This document shows, one piece after another, positions 49,936-60,491 of a stretch of 64,000 nucleotides of DNA. The translations under genes and the position numbers were made by a program. This DNA is from Pseudomonadota bacterium (lineage in GTDB: Bacteria > Pseudomonadota > Gammaproteobacteria > Burkholderiales > Thiobacillaceae): NCBI GenBank assembly GCA_021847835.1, contig JAJZPR010000003.1, positions 96,495 through 160,494 on the forward strand. The letters are read 5' to 3'. Below the pieces are notes generated by a model that did not search any database, was not told the origin of the DNA, and saw nothing but the letters and a program-made list of their open reading frames with translations. Numbering within the stretch: position 1 is the first letter of the stretch; the number at the start of each line of letters is the position of its first letter.

Positions 49936-50640
49936 ATGGGACAGAAGATTCATCCGACCGGTTTCCGCCTGGGTGTGCAGCGTACCTGGACGGCCAAGTG
50001 GTTCGGCTCCAACAAGGACTTTGCGACGACCCTGAACGAAGACATCAAGGTGCGCGAGTATCTCAAGCGCAAGCTTGCCGGCGCCTCGGTCAGCAAGGTC
50101 TTGATCGAGCGTCCCGCAAAGAACGCCCGCATCACGATTTTCAGCGGCCGTCCCGGTGTGGTCATCGGCAAGAAGGGCGAGGACATCGAGAAGCTGCGTG
50201 CCGATCTGGGCCGCATGATGTCCGTGCCCGTGCACGTCAACATCGAGGAAGTGCGCAAGCCTGAAACCGATGCGCAGATCATCGCCGACAGCATCGCCCA
50301 GCAGCTCGAAAAGCGCGTGATGTTCCGCCGCGCCATGAAGCGCGCCATGCAGAACGCCATGCGCCTCGGCGCCCAGGGCATCAAGATCATGAGCTCGGGT
50401 CGCCTGAACGGCATCGAGATCGCGCGTACCGAGTGGTACCGCGAAGGCCGCGTGCCTCTGCACACCCTGCGTGCCGACATCGATTACGGCTTTGCCGAAG
50501 CCCGCACCACCTACGGCATCATCGGCATCAAGGTCTGGGTTTACAAAGGCGACTACCTGGCGCGTAACGAGCAGCCGGTCGCTGCCGAGCCTGAAAGGCG
50601 CGGCAAGAAATCAGGAGTGAAACATGCTGCAGCCAGCTAG
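49936..50640 (+). CDS. rpsC: Small ribosomal subunit protein uS3
   Basis: A 234-residue protein with the start [12 protein letters not shown], the KH motif [14 protein letters not shown], and the C-terminal mRNA-entry domain with [20 protein letters not shown]. It forms part of the ribosomal helicase at the mRNA entrance. Its last 17 bases overlap rplP, so the two are coupled. Confidence 0.98.
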   Translation: MGQKIHPTGFRLGVQRTWTAKWFGSNKDFATTLNEDIKVREYLKRKLAGASVSKVLIERPAKNARITIFSGRPGVVIGKKGEDIEKLRADLGRMMSVPVHVNIEEVRKPETDAQIIADSIAQQLEKRVMFRRAMKRAMQNAMRLGAQGIKIMSSGRLNGIEIARTEWYREGRVPLHTLRADIDYGFAEARTTYGIIGIKVWVYKGDYLARNEQPVAAEPERRGKKSGVKHAAAS

Positions 50641-51040
50641 AAGAAAATACCGCAAAGAGCAGAAAGGCCGCAATACCGGCCTGGCCACGCGCGGCGCCAA
50701 GGTGAGTTTCGGCGAATATGGCCTCAAGGCCATCGGCCGCGGCCGCCTGACTGCCCGCCAGATCGAAGCCGCCCGTCGTGCCATGACTCGCCACATCAAG
50801 CGCGGCGGCCGCGTGTGGATCCGCATCTTCCCGGACAAGCCGATTTCCAAGAAGCCCGCCGAAGTCCGTATGGGTAACGGCAAGGGCAACCCGGAATACT
50901 GGGTGGCTGAAATCCAGCCCGGCAAGGTGCTGTACGAAATGGACGGCGTGGACGAGGCGCTGGCGCGCGAGGCCTTCAAGCTGGCCGCTGCCAAGCTGCC
51001 GATTCAGACCACTTTCGTCACCCGTATGATCGGGAGCTGA
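50624..51040 (+). CDS. rplP: Large ribosomal subunit protein uL16
   Basis: A 138-residue protein with [17 protein letters not shown] at the start and [19 protein letters not shown] in the middle. It helps place the acceptor end of A-site tRNA and is a late assembly protein. Its start lies inside the end of rpsC, with AGGAG in the rpsC coding sequence as ribosome binding site. Confidence 0.97.
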   Translation: MLQPARRKYRKEQKGRNTGLATRGAKVSFGEYGLKAIGRGRLTARQIEAARRAMTRHIKRGGRVWIRIFPDKPISKKPAEVRMGNGKGNPEYWVAEIQPGKVLYEMDGVDEALAREAFKLAAAKLPIQTTFVTRMIGS

Positions 51041-51042
51041 AC

Positions 51043-51228
51043 ATGAAAGCGAATGAACTGCGCGGCAAGTCCGCCGAAGAACTGAACAAGGAACTGGAGT
51101 CGCTGTTGCGCGCCCACTTTGCGCTGCGCATGCAGGTGGCGACCCAGCAATCCAACAAGACCGCCGATCTGGGCAAGATCCGCCGCGATATTGCCCGCGT
51201 CAAGACGGTCATGCGTGAAAAGGCATGA
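51043..51228 (+). CDS. rpmC: Large ribosomal subunit protein uL29
   Basis: A 61-residue helical protein with [18 protein letters not shown] and the second helix ending [12 protein letters not shown]. It lies beside L23 at the tunnel exit. GGGAG lies before the start. Confidence 0.97.
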   Translation: MKANELRGKSAEELNKELESLLRAHFALRMQVATQQSNKTADLGKIRRDIARVKTVMREKA

Positions 51229-51230
51229 AC

Positions 51231-51494
51231 ATGACTGAAGCGAGCAAGGTTGTCCGCACCCTGACGGGTCGCGTCGTCAGCGACAAGATGGACAAGACGG
51301 TGACCGTTCTGGTCGAGCGCCGGGTCAAGCACCCGGTGATCGGCAAGATCATCCGCCTGTCCAAGAAGTACCACGCCCACGACGAGAAGAACGAGTGCCA
51401 GGAAGGCGACATCGTCGAGATCGCCGAAGGCCGCCCCGTGTCCAAGACCAAGTCCTGGCATGTGGCCAGGCTGGTCGAGCGTGCAAGCACCTGA
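51231..51494 (+). CDS. rpsQ: Small ribosomal subunit protein uS17
   Basis: An 87-residue OB-fold protein with [20 protein letters not shown] and [19 protein letters not shown]. An in-frame ATG six bases upstream overlaps the rpmC stop, but AAAAGG is better spaced for the ATG chosen. It is the last gene before the rplN promoter. Confidence 0.96.
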   Translation: MTEASKVVRTLTGRVVSDKMDKTVTVLVERRVKHPVIGKIIRLSKKYHAHDEKNECQEGDIVEIAEGRPVSKTKSWHVARLVERAST

Positions 51495-51507
51495 TTTTAG
51501 AAAGGGC

Positions 51508-51536
51508 TTGCCTTAAAGGGCGGGATTCGGTAGAAT
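51508..51536 (+). promoter_or_regulatory. Sigma-70 promoter of the spc operon, overlapping a palindrome
   Basis: TTGCCT and TAGAAT are spaced by 17 bases. The -10 overlaps the perfect inverted repeat GCGGGATTC-GGTA-GAATCCCGC (51520-51541). The discriminator is CCCGCGTTTCC. Confidence 0.8.
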
Positions 51537-51547
51537 CCCGCGTTTCC

Positions 51548-51572
51548 CCGAACTCGTTTCAGTTCGGTCTTT
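51548..51572 (+). terminator. Attenuator-like hairpin in the rplN leader
   Basis: CCGAACT and AGTTCGG form a 7-bp stem with a six-base loop, followed by TCTTT. It lies about 10 bases after the predicted transcription start and 66 bases before rplN. Confidence 0.5.
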
Positions 51573-51638
51573 CCTGAAAACGGATCCAAAACTGGCCGCC
51601 GCGCCCAACAGCAGGCGGGTTAAGTTGGAGAGTGAAAA

Positions 51639-52007
51639 ATGATTCAAATGCAGTCCATGCTGGATGTGGCTGACAATACCGGCGCACGCACTGTCATGTG
51701 CATCAAGGTGCTGGGTGGCAGTCACCGCCGTTACGCCGGAATCGGCGACATCATCAAGGTCAGCATCAAGGATGCCGCCCCGCGTGGTCGCGTGAAAAAA
51801 GGCGATGTGTACAACGCCGTGGTGGTGCGCACCGCAAAGGGCGTGCGTCGCCCCGACGGCTCGCTGGTGAAGTTCGACGGCAATGCCGCCGTGCTGCTCA
51901 ACAACAAGCTGGAGCCCATCGGCACCCGTATTTTTGGCCCCGTGACGCGCGAGCTTCGTACCGAGAAGTTCATGAAGATCGTGTCGCTGGCGCCGGAAGT
52001 GCTGTAA
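51639..52007 (+). CDS. rplN: Large ribosomal subunit protein uL14
   Basis: A 122-residue protein with [27 protein letters not shown] at the start (read here only as far as the conserved DNTGAR) and [11 protein letters not shown] near the end. It contacts S12-side bridges of the 30S subunit. It is first in the spc operon, behind its own promoter and leader. Confidence 0.98.
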   Translation: MIQMQSMLDVADNTGARTVMCIKVLGGSHRRYAGIGDIIKVSIKDAAPRGRVKKGDVYNAVVVRTAKGVRRPDGSLVKFDGNAAVLLNNKLEPIGTRIFGPVTRELRTEKFMKIVSLAPEVL

Positions 52008-52017
52008 GGAGATCGAC

Positions 52018-52335
52018 ATGGCACGTATTCGCAAAGGCGATCAGGTGACGGTGCTCACCGGCAAGGACAAGGGCAAGCGCGGCCAGGTGCTGAGCATTGC
52101 CGATGCCGACCACGTGGTGGTCGAAGGCATCAATCGCGTCAAGAAGCACCAGAAGCCGAACCCCTATCTCGGCCGCACCGGCGGGATCGTGGAAAAGGAA
52201 ATGCCGATTCACATTTCCAACGTCGGCCTGTTCAACCCCGCTACCCAGAAGGCCGACCGCGTCGGTTTCAAGGTGCTTGAGGACGGCCGCAAGGTTCGCG
52301 TCTTCAAGTCCAACGGCGAAATGGTGGACGCATAA
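52018..52335 (+). CDS. rplX: Large ribosomal subunit protein uL24
   Basis: A 105-residue protein with the KOW motif [20 protein letters not shown] and the loop [19 protein letters not shown]. It is an early initiator of 50S assembly. AAGGAG precedes the start. Confidence 0.98.
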   Translation: MARIRKGDQVTVLTGKDKGKRGQVLSIADADHVVVEGINRVKKHQKPNPYLGRTGGIVEKEMPIHISNVGLFNPATQKADRVGFKVLEDGRKVRVFKSNGEMVDA

Positions 52336-52344
52336 GGGACTGAT

Positions 52345-52884
52345 ATGGCACGTCTGCAAACTTATTATCGTGAAACCGTGGTGCCCGAACTGATGAAGAA
52401 GTTCGGCTACAAATCCGTCATGGAAGTGCCGCGCATCGAAAAGATCACCCTGAACATGGGCGTGGGCGAGGCCGTGGCCGACAAGAAGGTCATGGAATTC
52501 GCCGTCGGCGACATGCAGAAGATCGCCGGCCAGAAGCCCGTGGTCACCAAGTCGCGCAAGTCCATTGCCGGCTTCAAGATCCGCGAAGGCTACCCCATCG
52601 GCTGCAAGGTGACGCTGCGCAAGATCCGCATGTACGAGTTTCTCGACCGTCTGGTAAGCGTTGCGCTGCCGCGCGTGCGCGACTTCCGTGGCATCAACGG
52701 CCGCTCCTTCGACGGTCGCGGCAACTACAACATGGGTGTGCGTGAGCAGATCATCTTCCCCGAAATCGAGTACGACAAGATCGATGCTCTGCGGGGCATG
52801 AACATCACCATCACCACCACTGCGAAATCGGATGAGGAGGCCAAGGCCCTGCTGTCCGCTTTCAAATTCCCGTTCAAGAACTGA
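52345..52884 (+). CDS. rplE: Large ribosomal subunit protein uL5
   Basis: A 179-residue protein with [29 protein letters not shown] and [19 protein letters not shown]. It binds 5S rRNA and contacts the P-site tRNA elbow. It is followed within eight bases by rpsN. Confidence 0.98.
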   Translation: MARLQTYYRETVVPELMKKFGYKSVMEVPRIEKITLNMGVGEAVADKKVMEFAVGDMQKIAGQKPVVTKSRKSIAGFKIREGYPIGCKVTLRKIRMYEFLDRLVSVALPRVRDFRGINGRSFDGRGNYNMGVREQIIFPEIEYDKIDALRGMNITITTTAKSDEEAKALLSAFKFPFKN

Positions 52885-52891
52885 GGTAGAG

Positions 52892-53197
52892 ATGGCCAAA
52901 TTATCTCTGATCAACCGCGAAGCGAAGCGCGCCAAGATGGTCAAGAAGTACGCTGCCAAGCGTGCGGAGCTGAAGGCAATCATCGACAACGCGCAATTGT
53001 CCGACGACGAGCGCATGGCTGCCCGCCTGGCCCTGCAGAAGTTGCCGCGCGACGCCAGCCCCTGCCGTCAGCGCAACCGCTGCCAGGTTACCGGCCGCCC
53101 CCGCGGCGTATTCAGCAAATTCGGCCTGGCGCGCGGCAAGCTGCGTGAGGTCGCCATGCGCGGCGAGATTCCGGGCATGGTCAAGGCCAGCTGGTAA
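52892..53197 (+). CDS. rpsN: Small ribosomal subunit protein uS14 (long form)
   Basis: A 101-residue protein of the long, zinc-free S14 type. It starts [15 protein letters not shown] and ends with [24 protein letters not shown]. It lacks the CxxC-CxxC zinc ribbon of the short form. GAGGTAGAG lies upstream. A frame extension back into rplE has no ribosome binding site. Confidence 0.97.
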   Translation: MAKLSLINREAKRAKMVKKYAAKRAELKAIIDNAQLSDDERMAARLALQKLPRDASPCRQRNRCQVTGRPRGVFSKFGLARGKLREVAMRGEIPGMVKASW

Positions 53198-53211
53198 GGG
53201 AGAGACAGAAA

Positions 53212-53604
53212 ATGAGCATGAGTGATCCCATTGCCGATATGCTGACCCGCATCCGCAATGCCCAAGCCATGGAGAAGACGAGCGTCAGCATGCCTTCCTC
53301 CAAGGTCAAAGTGTCCATTGCCAAGGTGCTGAAGGACGAAGGTTATATCGAGGATTTTGCCGTCAAGGGCGAAAGCAAGCCTGAATTGCAGATCCAGTTG
53401 AAATATTACGCCGGCCGCCCGGTGATCGAGAAGATCGAGCGTGTCAGCACGCCCGGCCTGCGTGTCTACAAGGGCTCCCAGGAACTGCCCAGGGTCATGA
53501 ACGGTCTGGGTGTGGCGATTGTTTCCACTTCCCGCGGCGTGATGACCGATCACAAGGCGCGTGCCCAGGGCGTGGGCGGCGAAGTGCTGTGCCTGGTGGC
53601 CTAA
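53212..53604 (+). CDS. rpsH: Small ribosomal subunit protein uS8
   Basis: A 130-residue protein with [14 protein letters not shown] at the start and [13 protein letters not shown] near the end. It binds the central domain of 16S rRNA and, in Escherichia coli, represses the spc operon at the rplE message. A second in-frame ATG follows two codons after the chosen one. Confidence 0.97.
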   Translation: MSMSDPIADMLTRIRNAQAMEKTSVSMPSSKVKVSIAKVLKDEGYIEDFAVKGESKPELQIQLKYYAGRPVIEKIERVSTPGLRVYKGSQELPRVMNGLGVAIVSTSRGVMTDHKARAQGVGGEVLCLVA

Positions 53605-53616
53605 GGGGGATTTGAG

Positions 53617-54147
53617 ATGTCACGTGTAGCCAATAATCCCATCAACCTGCCCAAGGGCGTGGAAGTTGCTCTGGGCGAAACCATCACCGTGAAGGGGCCG
53701 CTCGGCACGCTGAGCCAGAAAGCTCCGGCCAACGTCAAGGTCAACCTCGATGGTGGCGTCATCACTTTCGCGCCTGTCGGTGAAAGCATCCAGGCCAACG
53801 CCATGGCGGGCACGCTGCGCGCGCTGCTCAACAACATGGTCACGGGCGTGTCGAAGGGCTTCGAGAAGAAGCTGAATCTGGTCGGCGTGGGTTACCGCGC
53901 GCAGGCCCAGGGTGACAACCTCAACCTGTCGCTGGGTTTTTCGCATCCCGTGGTGCACAAGATGCCGGCAGGCATCAAGGTGGAAACTCCCAGCCAGACC
54001 GAAGTCGTGGTCAAGGGCATCGACCGCCAGAAGGTTGGCCAGGTGGCCGCCGACATTCGCGGTTATCGTCCTCCGGAGCCCTACAAGGGCAAGGGCGTGC
54101 GCTACGCCGATGAAGTCGTGGTCTTGAAAGAGACCAAGAAGAAGTAA
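53617..54147 (+). CDS. rplF: Large ribosomal subunit protein uL6
   Basis: A 176-residue protein of two similar domains. [22 protein letters not shown] sequence (here [17 protein letters not shown]) joins them, and the end reads [18 protein letters not shown]. It lies near the sarcin-ricin loop and the factor site. Confidence 0.97.
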   Translation: MSRVANNPINLPKGVEVALGETITVKGPLGTLSQKAPANVKVNLDGGVITFAPVGESIQANAMAGTLRALLNNMVTGVSKGFEKKLNLVGVGYRAQAQGDNLNLSLGFSHPVVHKMPAGIKVETPSQTEVVVKGIDRQKVGQVAADIRGYRPPEPYKGKGVRYADEVVVLKETKKK

Positions 54148-54169
54148 TAGCCGCTAAGGAACGCAGACG

Positions 54170-54523
54170 ATGAATACCCAAGAAGCACGAGTCCGCCGCG
54201 CGCGCAAAACCCGCGCCAAAATCGCGGCCGTCAAGGCAACCCGCTTGTCGGTGCACCGCACCAACAGCCATATCTATGCGCAGATCATCTCCGCCGACGG
54301 CGGCAAGGTGCTGGCTTCCGCCTCCACCCTGGAAAAGGAAGTGCGCGCCCAGGCGTCCAACGGCGGCAATACCGCTGCCGCTGCCCTGGTCGGCAAGCGC
54401 CTGGCCGAGAAGGCCAAGGCGCTGGGCATCGACAAGGTTGCATTCGACCGTTCCGGTTTCAAATTTCATGGCCGTGTGAAGGCGCTGGCGGAAGCCGCGC
54501 GCGAGAACGGCCTGGTCTTTTAA
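54170..54523 (+). CDS. rplR: Large ribosomal subunit protein uL18
   Basis: A 117-residue protein with [16 protein letters not shown] and the C-terminal [21 protein letters not shown]. It carries 5S rRNA into the 50S subunit together with L5. The N-terminus is strongly basic. Confidence 0.98.
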   Translation: MNTQEARVRRARKTRAKIAAVKATRLSVHRTNSHIYAQIISADGGKVLASASTLEKEVRAQASNGGNTAAAALVGKRLAEKAKALGIDKVAFDRSGFKFHGRVKALAEAARENGLVF

Positions 54524-54538
54524 CGAGGCTGACAGACA

Positions 54539-55048
54539 ATGGCTCGTAACGAACAAACTGAAGAGCGCGGCGACGGCCTGCGCGAGAAAATGATCGCGGT
54601 CAACCGCGTGTCCAAGACGGTCAAGGGCGGTCGCGTGCTCGGCTTCGCTGCGCTGACCGTGGTGGGCGACGGCGACGGCGGCATCGGCATGGGCAAGGGC
54701 AAGGCCAAGGAAGTTCCGGTGGCCGTGCAGAAAGCCATGGAAGAGGCGCGCCGCAACCTGAACAAGATCAACCTGAAGAACGGCTCCTTCCACCACCCCG
54801 TGGTGGGCAGGCACGGCGCCTCCGTGGTGCTGATCCAGCCGGCATCCGAAGGTACCGGGATCATTGCCGGCGGCGCCATGCGTGCCGTGTTCGAAGTGAT
54901 GGGCGTGCAGAACGTGCTGGCCAAGTGCCTGGGTTCCACCAACCCCTACAACGTGGTGCGCGCAACCATCAACGGCCTGATGCAGATGTCCACGCCTGCC
55001 GAGATTGCGGCCAAGCGCGGCAAATCCGTTGAAGAGATCCAGGGGTAA
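54539..55048 (+). CDS. rpsE: Small ribosomal subunit protein uS5
   Basis: A 169-residue protein with the double-stranded-RNA-binding N-terminal domain ([20 protein letters not shown]) and a C-terminal domain with [22 protein letters not shown]. It contributes to mRNA unwinding and decoding accuracy. rpmD follows three bases later. Confidence 0.98.
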   Translation: MARNEQTEERGDGLREKMIAVNRVSKTVKGGRVLGFAALTVVGDGDGGIGMGKGKAKEVPVAVQKAMEEARRNLNKINLKNGSFHHPVVGRHGASVVLIQPASEGTGIIAGGAMRAVFEVMGVQNVLAKCLGSTNPYNVVRATINGLMQMSTPAEIAAKRGKSVEEIQG

Positions 55049-55051
55049 GCC

Positions 55052-55237
55052 ATGAGCGACAAGAAGCTTAAAGTGACGCTGGTCAAGAGCACCATCGGCG
55101 CCAAGAAGGACCACAAGGCGTGCGTGCGCGGCCTGGGCCTGCGTCGCATGCACCATACCGTGGAAGTGCTGGACACCCCTGCCAATCGCGGCATGATCAA
55201 CAAGGTCAATTTTCTCGTCAAATGCGAGGGTTGCTAA
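55052..55237 (+). CDS. rpmD: Large ribosomal subunit protein uL30
   Basis: A 61-residue protein with [19 protein letters not shown] and [19 protein letters not shown]. It is the short bacterial L30. rplO begins at the very next base after its stop. Confidence 0.97.
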   Translation: MSDKKLKVTLVKSTIGAKKDHKACVRGLGLRRMHHTVEVLDTPANRGMINKVNFLVKCEGC

Positions 55238-55672
55238 ATGGAACTGAATAATCTCAAACCAGGCGCTGGCGCCAAGCACGCCAAGAAGCGTGTCGGTCGC
55301 GGCATCGGTTCCGGCCTGGGCAAGACTGCGGGGCGCGGCCACAAGGGCCAGCACTCCCGCTCGGGCGGCTACAAAAAAGTCGGCTTCGAAGGCGGCCAGA
55401 TGCCCCTGCATCGTCGTCTGCCCAAGCGCGGCTTCGTCTCCCTGACTGCAGAAGACACCGCCGAGGTGCGCCTGTCCGAACTGGACAGGATCGCAGTGGA
55501 CGAGATCGATTTGCTGGTGCTGAAACAGGCTGGCATCGTGTCGGCCCTGGCCAAGAACGCCAAAGTGATCCTGTCCGGCAAGCTCGACAAGGCCGTCAAG
55601 CTCAAGGGCATTGCAGTCACCAAGGGTGCGCGTGCGGCGATTGAAGCCGCCGGCGGCTCGATCAGCGAATAA
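55238..55672 (+). CDS. rplO: Large ribosomal subunit protein uL15
   Basis: A 144-residue protein with a Gly/Lys/Arg-rich extension ([19 protein letters not shown]) and [15 protein letters not shown]. It is a late 50S assembly protein. It directly precedes secY, as in nearly all bacteria. Confidence 0.98.
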   Translation: MELNNLKPGAGAKHAKKRVGRGIGSGLGKTAGRGHKGQHSRSGGYKKVGFEGGQMPLHRRLPKRGFVSLTAEDTAEVRLSELDRIAVDEIDLLVLKQAGIVSALAKNAKVILSGKLDKAVKLKGIAVTKGARAAIEAAGGSISE

Positions 55673-55690
55673 AGCGGATAGGGAATCACC

Positions 55691-57007
55691 TTGGCAACTG
55701 CTGCACCACTTGCGGGCATGACAGGAAAGTTCGGCGATCTCAAGCGCCGGCTGTGGTTCCTGCTGGGCGCCCTCGTGGTGTTCCGCATCGGCTCCTTCAT
55801 CCCCGTGCCCGGTATCGATCCCGAGCAGTTGAAGCAGCTGTTCGACGCCCAGGGCGGGCTGCTGGACATGTTCAACATGTTCTCCGGCGGCGCGCTGGCG
55901 CGTGCCTCGGTGCTGGCGCTGGGCATCATGCCCTACATTTCGGCGTCGATCATCGTGCAACTGCTGACCGTGGTGTCGCCGCAGCTGGAGGCGCTGAAAA
56001 AGGAGGGCGAAGCCGGCCGCCGCAAGATTACCCAATACACCCGCTACGGCACGGTGTTCCTGGCCCTGTTCCAGTCGCTGGGCATTTCCATCGCCCTGGA
56101 GAGCCAGGGCGTGGTGATCGATCCGGGCATCGGTTTCCGCATCATCGCAGTCACCACCCTGACCACCGGCACCATGTTCCTGATGTGGCTGGGCGAGCAG
56201 ATTACCGAGCGCGGCATCGGCAACGGCATCTCCCTCATCATTTTCGCCGGTATCGTCGCCGGCCTGCCGAGCGCGGTGTCCGGCACACTGGAACTGACCC
56301 GCACCGGCGCGTTTTCGATTCCCTTGGTGCTGCTGCTGTTCGTGGGCGCCATTCTGGTAATCGGCTTTGTGGTTTTCGTCGAGCGTGGACAGCGCAAGAT
56401 CCTGGTCAACTACGCCAAGCGCCAGGTCGGCAAGGTGGTGATGGGCGGGCAAAGCTCGCACCTTCCGCTCAAGCTCAACATGGCCGGCGTGATTCCCGCG
56501 ATTTTCGCGTCCAGCATCATCCTGTTCCCGGCGACGATCACCAGCTGGTTCGGCTCCAACCCGAACATGTACTGGCTGAAGGACATCAGTGCCGTGCTGT
56601 CCCCCGGCCAGCCGGTTTACATGCTGATTTATGCGGCTGCGATCATCTTCTTCTGCTTTTTCTATACCGCCCTGGTGTTCAATCCCAAGGAGACGGCGGA
56701 CAACCTGAAGAAGAGCGGCGCATTCGTGCCCGGCATTCGCCCCGGCGACCAGACCGCGCGCTACATTGACAAGGTCATGACCAGGCTGACCCTGGTCGGG
56801 GCGATCTACATCACCCTGGTCTGCCTGCTGCCGGAAGTGCTGATTGCGAAGTGGAATGTGCCGTTTTATTTCGGCGGCACCTCGCTGCTGATCATCGTGG
56901 TGGTGACGATGGACTTCATGGCCCAGGTTCAGGCCTATGTCATGTCGCACCAGTATGAAAGTCTGTTGAAGAAAGCCAATTTCAAAGGCGGTCTGGTAGG
57001 TCGGTAA
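55691..57007 (+). CDS. secY: Preprotein translocase subunit SecY
   Basis: A 438-residue channel protein with ten predicted membrane helices. [13 protein letters not shown] stands before the plug region, and the cytoplasmic loop includes [14 protein letters not shown] [13 protein letters not shown]. The start codon is TTG, 10 or so bases after ATAGGGA; no upstream ATG or GTG gives a family-like N-terminus. Its stop shares one base with infA (TAATG). Confidence 0.96.
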   Translation: MATAAPLAGMTGKFGDLKRRLWFLLGALVVFRIGSFIPVPGIDPEQLKQLFDAQGGLLDMFNMFSGGALARASVLALGIMPYISASIIVQLLTVVSPQLEALKKEGEAGRRKITQYTRYGTVFLALFQSLGISIALESQGVVIDPGIGFRIIAVTTLTTGTMFLMWLGEQITERGIGNGISLIIFAGIVAGLPSAVSGTLELTRTGAFSIPLVLLLFVGAILVIGFVVFVERGQRKILVNYAKRQVGKVVMGGQSSHLPLKLNMAGVIPAIFASSIILFPATITSWFGSNPNMYWLKDISAVLSPGQPVYMLIYAAAIIFFCFFYTALVFNPKETADNLKKSGAFVPGIRPGDQTARYIDKVMTRLTLVGAIYITLVCLLPEVLIAKWNVPFYFGGTSLLIIVVVTMDFMAQVQAYVMSHQYESLLKKANFKGGLVGR

Positions 57008-57225
57008 TGTCGAAGGAAGACGTTATCCAGATGCAAGGGGAGGTTGTGGAAAACCTGCCCAACGCGACCTTCCGGGTAAAGCTTGAAAACGGCCATGTCG
57101 TGCTGGGACATATTTCCGGCAAGATGCGGATGCACTACATCCGTATTCTGCCGGGCGACAAGGTCACTGTTGAATTGACGCCTTACGATCTGACCAAGGG
57201 CCGGATCGTGTTCAGGGCAAAGTGA
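57007..57225 (+). CDS. infA: Translation initiation factor IF-1
   Basis: A 72-residue OB-fold protein with [20 protein letters not shown] at its head and [20 protein letters not shown]. It blocks the A site during initiation. Its place between secY and rpmJ is common in betaproteobacteria. The start is coupled to the secY stop. Confidence 0.97.
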   Translation: MSKEDVIQMQGEVVENLPNATFRVKLENGHVVLGHISGKMRMHYIRILPGDKVTVELTPYDLTKGRIVFRAK

Positions 57226-57260
57226 GTTAAACCGGATAGCCGGTTGTTAGGAGAGCGAAC

Positions 57261-57374
57261 ATGCGAGTTCAGGCTTCAGTAAAAAAGATCTGCCGTAAGT
57301 GCAAGATTGTGCGCCGCAAGGGCGTGGTACGCGTGATCTGCGACGATCCGCGCCACAAGCAGCGCCAGGGTTAA
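57261..57374 (+). CDS. rpmJ: Large ribosomal subunit protein bL36
   Basis: A 37-residue protein read directly from the sequence: [17 protein letters not shown] at the start and [11 protein letters not shown] at the end. The zinc ligands Cys11, Cys14, Cys27 and His32 are all present, so this is the zinc-binding (C+) form. TTAGGAGAG precedes the start. It closes the spc operon. Confidence 0.96.
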   Translation: MRVQASVKKICRKCKIVRRKGVVRVICDDPRHKQRQG

Positions 57375-57412
57375 GTGCCTGACAGTTCGGCTTCCTGCTG
57401 AACATCCAGGCG

Positions 57413-57421
57413 TGGTATAAT
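57413..57421 (+). promoter_or_regulatory. Extended -10 promoter of the alpha operon
   Basis: TGGTATAAT is a perfect TATAAT with the TGn extension, 30 bases before rpsM. The best -35 at normal spacing (TTCCTG) is poor, as allowed for extended -10 promoters. Confidence 0.7.
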
Positions 57422-57450
57422 TTTCAGTTTTCTGTACGGAGTAACGCCGA

Positions 57451-57807
57451 ATGGCCCGTATTGCAGGGGTAAACATACCCAACCACCAACACGCGGAAAT
57501 CGCGCTGACCGCCATTTATGGCATCGGCCGCACCACGGCGCGCAAGATTTGCGAGGGCGCAGGTGTGCTGACGAGCGCCAAGATCAAGGACCTGACCGAC
57601 GCGGAGATGGAAAAGCTGCGCGAGGGCGTGTCCCGCCACACCGTCGAGGGTGATCTGCGCCGCGAAGTGACCATGAACATCAAGCGCCTGATGGACCTGG
57701 GCTGCTACCGCGGTCTGCGCCATCGCAAGGGTCTGCCTGTCCGCGGCCAGCGTACCCGTACCAACGCGCGCACCCGCAAGGGCCCGCGCAAGGCTATCAA
57801 GAAATAA
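57451..57807 (+). CDS. rpsM: Small ribosomal subunit protein uS13
   Basis: A 118-residue protein with [20 protein letters not shown], the [12 protein letters not shown] helix-hairpin-helix, and a basic tail [18 protein letters not shown]. It contacts the P-site tRNA and bridges to the 50S subunit. It opens the alpha operon. Confidence 0.98.
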   Translation: MARIAGVNIPNHQHAEIALTAIYGIGRTTARKICEGAGVLTSAKIKDLTDAEMEKLREGVSRHTVEGDLRREVTMNIKRLMDLGCYRGLRHRKGLPVRGQRTRTNARTRKGPRKAIKK

Positions 57808-57817
57808 GGAAAGCTAG

Positions 57818-58213
57818 ATGGCGACCAAATCCGCTGCTACCCGTGTTCGCAAGAAGGTCAAGAAGAGCGTTGCCGAAGGCATTGCTCATGTGCACGCCTC
57901 CTTCAACAACACCATCATTACCATAACTGACCGCCAGGGCAATGCCCTGTCGTGGGCGACCGCGGGCGGCGCCGGCTTCAAGGGCTCGCGCAAATCCACC
58001 CCGTTTGCCGCGCAGATTGCCGCCGAAAACGCCGGCAAGGCCGCGCAGGAATACGGCGTGAAGAACCTGGAAGTGCGCATCAAGGGCCCCGGCCCCGGCC
58101 GCGAGTCTTCCGTGCGCGCGCTCAACGCCCTTGGTTTCAAGATTACCGCGATTTCCGACGTGACGCCCGTGCCGCACAACGGCTGCCGCCCGTCGAAAAA
58201 ACGCCGCATTTGA
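57818..58213 (+). CDS. rpsK: Small ribosomal subunit protein uS11
   Basis: A 131-residue protein with [21 protein letters not shown] and the end [17 protein letters not shown]. It forms the 30S platform near the E-site. Confidence 0.98.
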   Translation: MATKSAATRVRKKVKKSVAEGIAHVHASFNNTIITITDRQGNALSWATAGGAGFKGSRKSTPFAAQIAAENAGKAAQEYGVKNLEVRIKGPGPGRESSVRALNALGFKITAISDVTPVPHNGCRPSKKRRI

Positions 58214-58223
58214 GAGGTTTGAT

Positions 58224-58853
58224 ATGGCCCGTAACCTGGATGCTAAATGTCGTCAGTGCCGCCGCGAGGGTGAGAAACTCTTCCTCAAGGGCGAGAAGTG
58301 CTACACCGAAAAGTGCGCCATCGAGCGCCGCAGCTACGCCCCCGGCCAGCACGGCCAGAAGAGCGGTCAGCGCTTGTCCGGCTATGGCACGCAGCTGCGT
58401 GAAAAGCAGAAGATTCGCCGCATCTACGGCGTCCTCGAGCGCCAGTTCCGCCTGGTGTACAAGAAGGCCGACAGCCTCAAGGGCGTGACCGGCGAGAACC
58501 TGCTGGGCCTGCTGGAGAGCCGCCTCGACACCGTGTGCTACCGCATGGGTTTCGGTGCGTCACGCACCGAGGCGCGCCAGGTCGTGCGCCACAACGGCAT
58601 CATGGTGAACGGCAGGCGCGTCAATATTCCTTCCTACCAGGTCAGGGCCGGTGACGTCATCGAAGTGGCCGAGCGTGCCAAGAACCACCTGCGCATCAAG
58701 GGTGCCGCCGAGGCGGCAGAGTCGCGCGGATTCCCCGAGTGGGTGGAAGTCGACATCAAGGGCCTCAAGGGTACCTACAAGTCCATGCCGCAGCGTGCCG
58801 ACCTGCCGCCCACCATCAACGAATCCCTGGTGATCGAACTGTATTCCAAGTAA
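58224..58853 (+). CDS. rpsD: Small ribosomal subunit protein uS4 (zinc-binding form)
   Basis: A 209-residue protein. Cys9, Cys12, Cys26 and Cys31 form an N-terminal zinc site. The S4 RNA-binding domain has [22 protein letters not shown]. It nucleates the 30S body and in Escherichia coli represses the alpha operon. Confidence 0.98.
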   Translation: MARNLDAKCRQCRREGEKLFLKGEKCYTEKCAIERRSYAPGQHGQKSGQRLSGYGTQLREKQKIRRIYGVLERQFRLVYKKADSLKGVTGENLLGLLESRLDTVCYRMGFGASRTEARQVVRHNGIMVNGRRVNIPSYQVRAGDVIEVAERAKNHLRIKGAAEAAESRGFPEWVEVDIKGLKGTYKSMPQRADLPPTINESLVIELYSK

Positions 58854-58908
58854 TTGACGAGACACCTGTCATCGTTTCTGGTCACAGCGTTTAAAGGACA
58901 CTGCCTAC

Positions 58909-59892
58909 ATGCAAGCTGCAGCGGAATTTCTCAAACCCAGTATTGTTGAAGTCGATCGTGTGACCCCGCTCCATGCCAAGGTTGTCATGGAGCCGTTCGA
59001 GCGCGGCTACGGCCACACCCTGGGCAACGCCCTGCGCCGCATTCTGCTGTCGTCGATGGTGGGCTATGCGCCGACCGAAGTGAAAATCACCGGCGTGGTG
59101 CACGAATACTCGACCATCGAAGGCGTGCAGGAAGACGTCGTCGACATTCTGCTCAATCTCAAGGGCATCGCCTTCAAGCTGCATGGCAAGGGCGAGGCCC
59201 TGCTGCGCCTGGCCAAGAGCGGCGAAGGCGTGGTGACCGCTTCCGACATCGAACTGGGACATGATGTCGAGGTCGTCAACCCGGACCATGTGATCGCCCA
59301 TCTCACCAAGGGCGGCAAGCTGGAAATGGAAATCAAGGTCGAAGCCGGCCGCGGCTACCAGCCCGTGCCCGCGCGCAAGATCGATCCGGATACCCGTGGC
59401 GTCGGCTCCATCCTGGTGGATGCCTCGTTCAGCCCCGTGCGCCGCGTGGCCTACGCGGTCGAGAACGCTCGCGTCGAGCAGCGCACCGACCTCGATCGTC
59501 TGGTCATCGACATCGAGACCAACGGCATCGTCGATCCCGAGGAAGCCGTGCGCACGGCCGCCCGCATCCTGGTGGAACAGCTCTCCGTGTTCGCCGACCT
59601 CAAGGGCACCGAAGCTGCCGCTGCAGAAGGCGCGCGTGCACCCCAGGTCGATCCCATCCTGCTGCGCCCGGTGGACGATCTGGAACTCACCGTGCGTTCC
59701 GCCAATTGCCTCAAGGCCGAGAACATCTACTACATCGGCGACCTGATTCAGCGCAGCGAAACCGAATTGCTCAAGACGCCCAATCTGGGCCGCAAGTCCC
59801 TGAACGAAATCAAGGAAGTGCTGGCCTCCAAGGGCCTGTCGCTGGGCATGAAGCTCGAGAACTGGCCGCCGGCCGGGCTCGAAAAACCCTGA
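58909..59892 (+). CDS. rpoA: RNA polymerase subunit alpha
   Basis: A 327-residue subunit. The N-terminal dimerisation domain has [21 protein letters not shown], and the C-terminal domain has the helix-hairpin-helix pair ending [21 protein letters not shown]. The C-terminal domain binds UP elements and activators. TAAAGGA lies about 12 bases before the start. Confidence 0.98.
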   Translation: MQAAAEFLKPSIVEVDRVTPLHAKVVMEPFERGYGHTLGNALRRILLSSMVGYAPTEVKITGVVHEYSTIEGVQEDVVDILLNLKGIAFKLHGKGEALLRLAKSGEGVVTASDIELGHDVEVVNPDHVIAHLTKGGKLEMEIKVEAGRGYQPVPARKIDPDTRGVGSILVDASFSPVRRVAYAVENARVEQRTDLDRLVIDIETNGIVDPEEAVRTAARILVEQLSVFADLKGTEAAAAEGARAPQVDPILLRPVDDLELTVRSANCLKAENIYYIGDLIQRSETELLKTPNLGRKSLNEIKEVLASKGLSLGMKLENWPPAGLEKP

Positions 59893-59988
59893 CCCGGGTT
59901 AATTACAACCAACCGAAAACAATAAAGTGCGGGGCGGTGTGGCAACTGCCCTGGCCAAAGAAAAAAAGCATTTTGAAAGGAAATCGCC

Positions 59989-60381
59989 ATGCGTCATCGT
60001 CAATCCAACCGCAAGCTCAACCGCACGACCAGCCACCGGCTGGCCATGCTGCGCAACATGACCAACTCCCTGCTGCGTCATGAAGCGATCAAGACCACCC
60101 TGCCCAAGGCCAAGGAGCTGCGCCGCGTCGTCGAGCCCATCATCACCCTGGGCAAGAACCCTTCGCTGGCCAACCGCCGCCTGGCTTTCGACCGCCTGCG
60201 CGACCGCGAAATGGTCGTCAAGGTGTTCGACGAACTGGGCCCGCGCTTTGCCGCCCGTCCCGGCGGCTATGTGCGCATTCTCAAGTTCGGCTACCGCCAG
60301 GGCGACAATGCTCCCATGGCCCTGGTCGAACTGCTGGACCGTCCGGAAGGTGAAGCTGCCGAGGCCGTCGAGGCCGAGTAA
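59989..60381 (+). CDS. rplQ: Large ribosomal subunit protein bL17
   Basis: A 130-residue protein with [20 protein letters not shown] and [21 protein letters not shown], plus an acidic C-terminal tail ([11 protein letters not shown]). It ends the alpha operon; a strong terminator follows. Confidence 0.98.
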   Translation: MRHRQSNRKLNRTTSHRLAMLRNMTNSLLRHEAIKTTLPKAKELRRVVEPIITLGKNPSLANRRLAFDRLRDREMVVKVFDELGPRFAARPGGYVRILKFGYRQGDNAPMALVELLDRPEGEAAEAVEAE

Positions 60382-60400
60382 GCCTTTCGCTTTCGCGATG

Positions 60401-60427
60401 AAAAAGCCGGGCTTGCCCGGCTTTTTT
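60401..60427 (+). terminator. Intrinsic terminator after rplQ
   Basis: AAAAAGCCGGGC and GCCCGGCTTTTTT form a near-perfect stem; the real loop is probably CTTG. It ends the ribosomal protein supercluster. Confidence 0.92.
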
Positions 60428-60491
60428 GTTGGTTTGCTTGCCAAGCGGAAAGCCCTGCCGCATAGTCATTGAACAAATGACAGGAGACGGC

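Noticed and set aside
54011..56950. A 979-codon open frame antisense to rplR-rpsE-rpmD-rplO-secY
   Set aside because: It spans five clear genes, has His/Gln/Gly-rich composition and no recognisable domain.
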